This document shows, piece by piece, positions 54,917-62,500 of a DNA stretch of 64,000 nt (the first letter of the stretch is position 1; each line of letters starts with the position of its first letter). Source of the DNA: Streptomyces sp. L-9-10 (GTDB lineage Bacteria; Actinomycetota; Actinomycetes; Streptomycetales; Streptomycetaceae); contig NZ_PHRF01000146.1 of assembly GCF_004151105.1 (NCBI RefSeq), positions 115,412 through 179,411 on the forward strand. The letters are read 5' to 3'. Made by a program: the position numbers and the translations under genes. Under the pieces are notes generated by a model that searched no databases, was not told the origin of the DNA, and was given only the letters and a program-made list of their open reading frames with translations.

Positions 54917-55765
54917 ATGCGACGCACCCGCACCATCCCGGCAGCCCTCGCCGGGGCCCTCGTACTGACCGGGGCCACAGCCGCCCTGGCGCCCGCCACC
55001 GCGCGGGCAGCGCTCGCCTGCACCGAGACCGCGCTGATCGCCGCCATCACCGCCGCCAATACCGCCGGTGGAGGAAACGTCGTCCTCGCGGCCAACTGCA
55101 CCTACACCATCACCACACCGCACAGCAGCGACGGCGACGGCCCGAACGCCCTCCCTGTCATCACCACCGCCATCACCCTGACCGGCGACACCGACACGAT
55201 CACGCGCTCAACAGCCCCCGGCACAACGGCGTTCCGTATCGCCAAGGTCGCCGCCACCGGCAGCCTCACGCTCAAGGGCAACACCACTCTGAGCAACGGC
55301 AGCTCCGCCGCGGACGGCGGCGGCATCCTCAACTACGGAGCCGTCACCCTCACCGCGAGCGCCCTGACCGGCAACACCGCCCGGGGCAGCGGCGGCGCGC
55401 TCGCCAACGCCAACATCCCGGCTCCCGCCAAGGGCCCGACGGCGACCTTCACGAACAGCACCGTCTCCGGCAACACCGCCGACGGACGGGGCGGCGGCGT
55501 CTACAACGGAACGCGCGGCTCGCTGACGACCACCAGCAGCGCCGTCAAGAACAACACCTCCGGAGCCGTGGGCGGAGGCATCGCCGCCGTCAACTCCACA
55601 GCGACCACTCTGAGCAGCACCCCGGTCAGTGCCAACAAGGCCCTCACCGCCGGAGGCGTCTACCGCCAGAACGGCACCATCTCCCTCACCACCTCCCCCA
55701 TCAGTGGCAACACCCCCAACAACTGCGTAGGCAGCGCCCCTTCGGTACCGGGCTGCACCGCCTGA
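54917..55765 (+). CDS. Secreted right-handed beta-helix protein
   Basis: 282 aa. A signal peptide (RRTRTIPAALAGALVLTG, ending ATARA) precedes a Thr/Ser/Asn/Gly-rich repetitive body. Repeats of the type SGNTA-xxx-GGG recur: LTGNTARGSGGALANANIP, VSGNTADGRGGGVYNG, VKNNTSGAVGGGIAAVN and ISGNTPNN. This is the pattern of parallel beta-helix, polymorphic-membrane-protein-like surface proteins. Terminal Cys residues (NNCVGSAPSVPGC) suggest a disulphide cap. It has no LPXTG anchor or catalytic motif. It is translated directly after the Ala-rich protein. Confidence 0.75.
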   Translation: MRRTRTIPAALAGALVLTGATAALAPATARAALACTETALIAAITAANTAGGGNVVLAANCTYTITTPHSSDGDGPNALPVITTAITLTGDTDTITRSTAPGTTAFRIAKVAATGSLTLKGNTTLSNGSSAADGGGILNYGAVTLTASALTGNTARGSGGALANANIPAPAKGPTATFTNSTVSGNTADGRGGGVYNGTRGSLTTTSSAVKNNTSGAVGGGIAAVNSTATTLSSTPVSANKALTAGGVYRQNGTISLTTSPISGNTPNNCVGSAPSVPGCTA

Positions 55766-55903
55766 CCTCCGGACGGGTTTCACGGCTGCGGGCTGCCTCC
55801 AGCGGGAAGCGGCCCGCACTCGAACCGCAGCCGGACGACGCCGCCTCGGCGGCCGTCCCGCCCGCGAATGCGGTGGGGCGTGGCGTGGCGCCTCGACAGG
55901 CTT

Positions 55904-56836
55904 CTACGTGCGTTCCGTCAGCAACTCGGCGAGACGTTCGGCGAACTCGGTCAGCCCGTCCAGTCGTGATCCGCCGCGGGCCATGCGGAAGCCGTGCCGA
56001 CGCCCCCAGAACGCGGCCTGGACGGCGTGGAACTGAGCCCAGCGCTGGACGCGCGCGCGGTCGAGTTCCGCGGCCTCGGCGAAGATGTCCAGGATGCGGT
56101 GGGCGGCTTTGCCCAGGTCATCCGCTGCCAGCAGCGCCAAAGCGCGTGACTTGAGCAGCGTGCCGCCGTCGTACGCGGGATCTCCCGCGTACCCCTTGGG
56201 GCCGACGGCCAGCCACGGCTCACGGTCGGCACGCAAGATGTTCCTGGCGTGCAGATCACCGTGGACGAGGACATCCGGCTGAATGCTGCCCAGTTCACGG
56301 ACGGTCGCCGTGGCGGCGTCCACGACGTGGCGCGGCATCGTGTGTGCCAGCTCCTCGGCGTCCTTGCGCAGCTCCTTCTCCCAGGCGTCGGCCTGCTCCC
56401 GCAGCCGGGGCAGGCCGGGCGGCGCGGGAACGGCCAGTCGGCGGCTGATCCGCGCCGCGACCGTCACGACCTCATCGTCGTCCTCGACTTCCGCGAGGGT
56501 CGACATGTGGACCCGCTCCAGCAGCATCGCGAAATCCACGTCGTCGCGCTCGTGCAGCAGGACAGCCCCGCGGCCGCCCCAGGCGGCGAAGGCATCCGGC
56601 TCATGGACGTTGCCGGGATGCGGAAACGACACCTTCAGCACAGCGGTCCCCTCGGTCCGCCGTCGTACCGGGACGATGACTCCGACACCCCCGTGCGTGA
56701 CGTCGCCGTCCGGCACGCACCCCCAGCGTTCCAGCAACGCGTCCACGATCCCGGGCAGTTCGGCGAGCCATGCCGCTCCTGGCTCACCTTCGCGTTCGAG
56801 AGTGGTCTGCGTGAACGTATCCGGTACCGCGATCAT
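55904..56836 (-). CDS. Streptomycin 6-kinase/hydroxyurea phosphotransferase-like protein, altered Mg site
   Basis: 310 aa. It belongs to the APH(6)/Hur family (PF04655 type): TAVLKVSFPH with the ATP Lys, and the catalytic loop VLVHGDLHARNIL. However, the following motif, normally DPKG with the metal-binding Asp, here reads LAVGPKGYAGDPAYD; a single GAC-to-GGC change would explain it. Activity may therefore be lost or altered. The usual role is phosphorylation of aminoglycoside or small hydroxamate antibiotics. No antibiotic context is visible nearby. It converges with the beta-helix gene. Confidence 0.88.
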   Translation of the reverse strand: MIAVPDTFTQTTLEREGEPGAAWLAELPGIVDALLERWGCVPDGDVTHGGVGVIVPVRRRTEGTAVLKVSFPHPGNVHEPDAFAAWGGRGAVLLHERDDVDFAMLLERVHMSTLAEVEDDDEVVTVAARISRRLAVPAPPGLPRLREQADAWEKELRKDAEELAHTMPRHVVDAATATVRELGSIQPDVLVHGDLHARNILRADREPWLAVGPKGYAGDPAYDGGTLLKSRALALLAADDLGKAAHRILDIFAEAAELDRARVQRWAQFHAVQAAFWGRRHGFRMARGGSRLDGLTEFAERLAELLTERT

Positions 56837-56873
56837 CCGAGCACACTACCGCCGACGACAGCGCCAACGGGCC

Positions 56874-57383
56874 TCAGGCGCCCACGGTCCCGTCGACACC
56901 CTCGCGCAGGAAGTCCGCGTGCCCGTTGTGACGGCCGTACTCCAGAAGCACGTGCACCATCACCATCCGCAGCGATACCTCCCGGCCCCACCTCGGCTGA
57001 CGCCCTGTCAGGTCCAGGGATCCGGCCTCCCGCTCGATACGGCGCGAGTTCTCCACCTCGGCCTCCCAGGCTGTGAACGCCTCGGCCCTGGTCGACGCGC
57101 TCGCGTCGTAGGCCGCCTGGAAGTCGATCGTGTCGGACCAGACCATGGGCGCGTCGTTGTCCTCGAACACCCGGCGGAACCACGCGCGCTCCACCTCTGC
57201 CATGTGCCGCACCAGGCCGAGCAGCGACAGCGTCGACGGAGGCATCGACCGCTGCCGCAACTCCTCGTCGGTGAGCCCTTCGCACTTCATGGCGAGGGTC
57301 GCCCGGTGGTAGTCGAGGAAGGCCCGCAACGTGTCGCGTTCGCTGCCAAGGGTGGGCGGTGCTGTGCGATGGTCGCTGCTCAT
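56874..57383 (-). CDS. DinB/DUF664 family protein
   Basis: 169 aa from ATG 57383 (MSSDHRTAPP). Family metal-site pattern: LVRHMAEVERAWF and YGRHNGHADFLREGVDG, with an intervening DTIDFQAAYDA. DinB four-helix proteins are often thiol-dependent transferases (mycothiol or bacillithiol), and DUF664 members are common in mycothiol producers. A metal site is plausible because the His residues are intact. It is 37 bp upstream of the phosphotransferase-like gene on the same strand, possibly one transcript. Confidence 0.85.
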   Translation of the reverse strand: MSSDHRTAPPTLGSERDTLRAFLDYHRATLAMKCEGLTDEELRQRSMPPSTLSLLGLVRHMAEVERAWFRRVFEDNDAPMVWSDTIDFQAAYDASASTRAEAFTAWEAEVENSRRIEREAGSLDLTGRQPRWGREVSLRMVMVHVLLEYGRHNGHADFLREGVDGTVGA

Positions 57384-57449
57384 CGGCCGTGCTCCTCGTC
57401 TGTGCCTGTGTCCGGGGCAAGTATCCACCAGCCGCACACAGGGCGGAGC

Positions 57450-57737
57450 TCAGTCCTGCCTCCCGTCGGCCGGTGCCTTCAGCAGCCGGTCCAGCTCGTT
57501 CCCCGCCTCGTCGTACCCTGCGTCGGAGATCCGTCGCAGCTCGCGCAGGTCGCCCGACGCGGCCGCGCGTCGGGTGAGCAGGAATCCGGCGTGCGTGGAT
57601 CCCTCGTCCAACAGCTCGCTCAGCTCCCCGAGGTCGCCGGCCGTGTCGGCGAGGTCGGCCAGCCGGTCCAGAGCGGTCTCGCTGCCCTCGTCGGCCAGCT
57701 CGCGCAGGGTCTCCCGGTCGATACTCATATGGTCCAT
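57450..57737 (-). CDS. Small acidic hypothetical protein
   Basis: About 95 aa, rich in Leu, Asp, Glu and Ala, with short helix-turn-helix units (ETALDRLADLADTAGDLGEL, LRELRRISDAGYDEAGNELD) reminiscent of ankyrin- or HEAT-like helical repeats. No catalytic motif is present. Start choice among ATGs at 57737 and 57728 is open. It lies upstream of the DinB gene on the same strand and is divergent from the MerR regulator. Confidence 0.6.
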   Translation of the reverse strand: MDHMSIDRETLRELADEGSETALDRLADLADTAGDLGELSELLDEGSTHAGFLLTRRAAASGDLRELRRISDAGYDEAGNELDRLLKAPADGRQD

Positions 57738-57805
57738 GGCGCCATGCTGCAAACCTGCCCCTGGGGAAAGGTCAAGCGGGACGCCGGCCGTGGGACGATG
57801 CCCCG

Positions 57806-58537
57806 GTGATCACCATCGGGCAGCTGGCCAGGTATGTCGGAGTGTCGATCAAGACCGTCCGGGTCTACCACGCCAAGGGGCTGCTCCCCGAGCCCGACCG
57901 TGACGCGTCCGGCTACCGGCGCTACGGCGCGGACGACGCCATCGATCTGATCAAGATCCGGACGCTCGCCGAAGCCGGTGTCCCCCTGGCCCGTATCCGG
58001 GACCTGAGATCAGCGACCGACGAGGAGTTCCAGCAGGCGCTGCGTGAGATCGACGGCGAGCTCACCGCCCGTATCCGCGGGCTGCTGGCGACACAGGGGC
58101 GTCTGCGCCGGCTCGCCGCCGGGCGGCTCGCGCCGCTGCCCGCCGAGGTCGGCGCCTATCTGGAGGACCTGGACCGCTGGGGATTCACGCCTCGCTGGGT
58201 GGACCTGCAACGTGATCTGTGGATCCTCGTGTTCGCGACCCACCCCGACCGTGCGATCACCCTGTTTCACGACCAGGCCGAGATCCTGGCCGACCCGGCG
58301 CTCCGTCAGCTCTTCCTCGGCTACGACCACGCGTACGACCTCGACGCCGACGATCCCCGCGTCGACGACCTCGCCCGCCGGATCGCCGAGGCACATCGGG
58401 AACGCTACGGACCCGGCGAACTGCCCTTGCTGGACGCCGGATCCGAGATCCCCGGCCTCATCCAGGGCACGGTCAACGCCTCGTCCCCGGCCTGGCGGCG
58501 GCTCGACACCCTCATTCGCGGACACCTGGACGTATGA
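57806..58537 (+). CDS. MerR family regulator
   Basis: 243 aa from GTG 57806. The N-terminal MerR winged helix is ITIGQLARYVGVSIKTVRVYHAKGLLPEPDRDASGYRRY, followed by the dimerisation helix and a larger C-terminal domain (about 130 aa). That domain has an acidic, helical, TipAS-like or effector-binding character rather than a metal-binding Cys tail. Targets are unknown; the divergent small-protein/DinB genes are the nearest candidates. It ends at a strong bidirectional terminator. Confidence 0.9.
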   Translation: MITIGQLARYVGVSIKTVRVYHAKGLLPEPDRDASGYRRYGADDAIDLIKIRTLAEAGVPLARIRDLRSATDEEFQQALREIDGELTARIRGLLATQGRLRRLAAGRLAPLPAEVGAYLEDLDRWGFTPRWVDLQRDLWILVFATHPDRAITLFHDQAEILADPALRQLFLGYDHAYDLDADDPRVDDLARRIAEAHRERYGPGELPLLDAGSEIPGLIQGTVNASSPAWRRLDTLIRGHLDV

Positions 58538-58630
58538 CACGACGTGTGTGGACGCACGGTCCCGGCGCGTCAACCGGCGGGCGGGCGTGGGCTGTTACGC
58601 GTCGGCGCTCACTCACGATCCTCACACAGC

Positions 58631-58672
58631 GAAACGGGGGCTGGACGACCTCCTCGTCCAGCCCCCCGTTTC
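58631..58672. terminator. Strong bidirectional terminator
   Basis: GAAACGGGGGCTGGACGA (58631-58648), a 5-nt loop, then TCGTCCAGCC followed by CCCCGTTTC (58654-58672), paired along 18 bp with one bulged C. It lies between the convergent MerR and type II thioesterase genes and insulates the PKS cluster edge. Confidence 0.85.
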
Positions 58673-58680
58673 TCCCGTTC

Positions 58681-59445
58681 CTAACCGACGGCCACGGCGC
58701 CGCGCAGCGCCTCACGCATCACCGCGAGCACCTCCGGCGCGCGCGAGCTGAGGTAGAAGTGGCCCCCGCGGAACACCTGGAGGGTGAACTCGGCAGTCGT
58801 GTGGTCGCGCCACACGTCGGCCTCCTCGACCGTCGCCTTCGGGTCCTTGTCGCCCACCAGGGCGGTGATCGGGCAGTCGACGGTCCCGTCCACAGGGCCG
58901 TACGTCTCGATGGCCCGGTAGTCGCTGCGGATGGCCGGCAGCACCATCCGCAGCAGTTCCTCGTCACCGAGCACCTGGGCGTCGGTGCCGCTCAGGGCCT
59001 TCATCTCGGCGACGAGGCCGTCGTCGTCACGCTGGTGGACGGTCTCCACGCGCTTCGTCGACGGTGCGCGCCTGCCGGAGGCGAAGAGCAGTGCGGGCGT
59101 GTGGCCGAGGCCTTCGAGCCTGCGCGCGACCTCGAACGCGACGACCGCGCCCATGCTGTGTCCGAAGAACACGACGGGCCGGTCGAACAGCGGCGCCACC
59201 ACGGGCGCGATCTGGTCGGCCAGCACGCCGATGTCGTCCACACTCGGCTCGGTCCGCCTGTCCTGGCGGCCGGGGTACTGGAGGGCCACCACGTCGCTGT
59301 CGCTCTTGAGCGCGGCCGAGACGGGGAAGTAGAAGCTCGCCGATCCGCCCGCGTGCGGGAAGCACACCAGCCGGACCGGGGCGTCCGGTGCGGGGTGGAA
59401 CCGGCGGAGCCAGAGGTCGCTGCCATCGGCAACAGTCATGTTCAT
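58681..59445 (-). CDS. Type II (editing) thioesterase
   Basis: 254 aa. The motifs LVCFPHAGGSASFYFP, LQYPGRQDR, FFGHSMGAVVAFEVAR (nucleophile Ser), DCPITALVGDKDP (Asp) and FRGGHFYL (His) define stand-alone TEII proteins. These release aberrant acyl groups from carrier proteins of PKS or NRPS lines. It lies 61 bp downstream of the PKS gene on the same strand, so it belongs to that cluster and is probably co-transcribed. It is the last gene before the terminator, marking the cluster boundary. Confidence 0.95.
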   Translation of the reverse strand: MNMTVADGSDLWLRRFHPAPDAPVRLVCFPHAGGSASFYFPVSAALKSDSDVVALQYPGRQDRRTEPSVDDIGVLADQIAPVVAPLFDRPVVFFGHSMGAVVAFEVARRLEGLGHTPALLFASGRRAPSTKRVETVHQRDDDGLVAEMKALSGTDAQVLGDEELLRMVLPAIRSDYRAIETYGPVDGTVDCPITALVGDKDPKATVEEADVWRDHTTAEFTLQVFRGGHFYLSSRAPEVLAVMREALRGAVAVG

Positions 59446-59486
59446 TTCCGTTCTGCTGTCGTTGTCGTGCTCAGAGGGTTCAGAAG

Positions 59487-59510
59487 CTTCAGCGGCTTCA
59501 GCGGCTTCAG
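59487..59510. repeat. 9-bp tandem repeat at PKS stop
   Basis: CTTCAGCGG is repeated at 59487 and 59496 with a third partial copy through 59510, covering the PKS stop codon and the start of the spacer to the thioesterase gene. Confidence 0.6.
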
Positions 59511-62500
59511 AGAATGATGTCGTCCCCGCCGCCGCCCAGCCAGGCCCGCACGGCGAGCGCCGTCGACTCGGAGTGGTCTTCCATGATCGTGAAGTGGTCG
59601 CCGGGGACGTCGGCGTCCTCGGTCGGGAAGGGCCACGTGGGCTGCCATGCGTCCTCGGTCTTCACTGCCTTCGGCACCCCCGGCGGGAAGGTGGCGTGCA
59701 CGTACAGCGTCGGTGCCTCGATCGGTTCGGGCTCCCAGTCGCTGAACACGGGCACGTAGCCGCCCTGCCCGGTCAGTTGCGCACCGGTCAGCAGCTCGAA
59801 CGCCTTGCTGGTGGTCATGCGCACCCTCAGCGCCGCCTCCAGCCGTTCCTCGAACGAGGTGGTCGCGGTGTAGGTGTCGAGCAGCACCACCGCCGCCGGT
59901 GCGCTGCCCTCCCGTTCGAGCAGTGCGCCCACGGCGTTGGCCAGCCAGCCGCCCGACGAGTAGCCGAGGAGCACGAACGGCCGGTCGCCCGCCTGCCTCC
60001 TGACGGCCTCGGCCTGGAAGCGGACGACGGCCTCCCTGGTCGCGGGGAGCGCCTCCCCCGGTGCGAAACCGGGGTGGGGCAGCACGGTCACGTCCCGCTC
60101 GCCCGCGAACACGGGGGCGAACCGGGCGAAGTAGTGCGGCCCGGAGGGCGCCATCGTCGGCGGGAAGCAGAGCAGTTGGGTTTCCGGCCCGGTCGCCAGC
60201 CTGATCGCCGACAGTGCGGGTACCTCGTCCGGTGTCTCGAACACCGGACGTATCCGCGCGGCGGCGGTCACCATCTGCCAGCCCTCCTCGTACAGTCCGA
60301 GGTCGCAGGCCTGCCGGTACAAGCCGGTGAACGTGTCCTCGACCGCCAGGGCGGCGGACGCGGCGGGGGCGCCCGCGGTCCCCAGAGCGAGTTCGCGCCG
60401 CAGGTACCCGGCGAGGTCCGGGCCGGTCGGCTGGTCGAACACGATGGTGGTGGGCAGCCGCAGCCCGGTCGCGCCCGCGAGCCGGTTGCGCAGTTCCAGC
60501 GCGGTCAGCGAGTCCAGACCGAGCTGGGTCAGGACGCCGGAGACGTCGAGTTCGTCCGGCGAGTAACCGAGCACGGCCGCCGCCTGGTCCCGGACGACCC
60601 GCAGCAGTTCCCGTTCCTGCTCCTCCTCCGTCAGTCCGGCCAGCCGCTGCTCCAACCGCTCCTCGCTCGGGGCAGCCGCCCTGGTGGCCCGGGGGCGCAC
60701 GAGGCCGCGCAGCAGCGCGGGCACTTCCTCGGGTGCGCCGCGCAGGGCGCCGACGTCGAGGCGCATCGGCACCACGACCGCGTCGGCCGCCGCGCACCCG
60801 AGGTCGAACAGCGCGAGGCCCTGCTCCTCGGTCAGGCCGGTGACACCGGAGCGGGACATCCGCGCCACGTCGGTCCCCGCCAGTCCGTCGGTCATCGCAC
60901 CGGTCGTCTCCCACAGGCCCCACGCCAGCGACGTCGCGGCCAGGCCGCCGGCGCGCCGGTGCTGGGCGAGCGCGTCGAGGAACGCGTTGGCCGAGGCGTA
61001 GTTGGCCTGGCCGGGATTGCCGAACGTGCCCGCCGCCGACGAGAACAGCACGAACGCCGACAGGTCCAGCTCGCGCGTCAGCTCGTGCAGATGCCAGGCC
61101 GCGTCGACCTTCGGCCGGAACACCCTGTCGATCCGCTCGGGCGTCATCGAGCCGATCACACCGTCGTCCAGCACTCCGGCCGAGTGCACCACGCCGGTCA
61201 GCGGGTGGTCCGGGTCCACCGCGGCCAGCAGTTCCGCCAGCGCGCCGGGGTCGGTGACGTCGCAGGCGGCGAGTGTGACCTGCGCGCCGAGGCCGGCCAG
61301 TTCCGCGCGGAGCTCGTCGGCGCCGGGCGCGGCGGCGCCGCGGCGGCTGGCCAGCACCAGGTGCCGGACGCCATGGCCGGTCACCAGGTGCCGGGTGACG
61401 AGGCCGCCGATCGTGCCGGTGGCGCCGGTCACCAGGACGGTGCCGCCCGGCGCGAACTCGACCGGGGACTCCTCCTCGGACGGCCGGGACGGCGCGAGGC
61501 GCGGCACCAGCAGGTCACCGGCGCGCACCGCCGCCTGCGGCTCGGCACCGGCGAGTACGTCCGGCAGCACCTCCCAGGACGCGTCGTGCACGTCCACGTC
61601 GACCAGCGTGAACCGCTCGGGGTTCTCGGACTGCGCCGACCGGATCAGGCCCCACACCGCCGCGTTGGCGAGGTCGGACACGTCCTCGTCCGGCCCGGTC
61701 GCGACGGCCCCTCGGGTCACGAAGACGAGGCGGGAGTCGAGGAACCGGTCGTCCGCCAGCCACTCCTGGGCCAGCCGCAGCGCGCGGAGGGCGGCGGTGC
61801 GGGCGCCGGAGACCGGCTCCGAGCCGTCCTCCGCGCACGGGATGACGACCAGCTCCGGTACGCCGGCCCCGGCGAGGTCCGCGAGGTCGCGGTGTTCCTC
61901 GACGGCGATGCCGGACAGGGCGAGACCCGCGCCGACCTTCAGGTCGTCCGGGCCAATAACAGCGCAACCGCGATTCGGAGCGGGAGTGGCCGCACGGGTC
62001 TGTGCGGCCACCCACTCCAACCGGAACAGTGAATCGCGGTGGCGCGCACCCCACTGGTCTGCGGCGATCGGCCGCAGCACAAGGGATGCGACCGTCGCCA
62101 GGGGGTGCCCCTGTACGTCGGTCAGCTCTAGGGTCACGGCGTCGGATCCGGCCGGCGTGAGCCGGACCCGGGCCGCGGTGGCACCGGTCGCGTGCCACCG
62201 GACGCCGTTCCAGGAGAACGGCAGCCGGGGGCGACCGGCGTCTTCGACGAGGCCGCCGAGCGTGCAGGCGTGCAGCGCGGCGTCGAGCAGCGCCGGGTGG
62301 GTGCCGAACGACGCGGCGTCCCGGTGCTGGGCCTCGTCAAGCTCGATCTCGGCGTACACGGCGCCCTCGCCGCGCCATGCCGCCCGGAGGCCCTGGAAGG
62401 CGGGCCCGTATCCGAACCCGGCCTCCGCCAGCCCGTCGTAGAGTCCGTCGACGTCGACGGACTCGGCTCCGGCGGGCGGCCATTCCGTGATCGCGGCCGG

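Noticed and set aside
59438..62032. An 864-codon plus-strand frame over the PKS
   Set aside because: It is antisense to the KR, ACP and TE domains with convincing catalytic motifs; its product is featureless.
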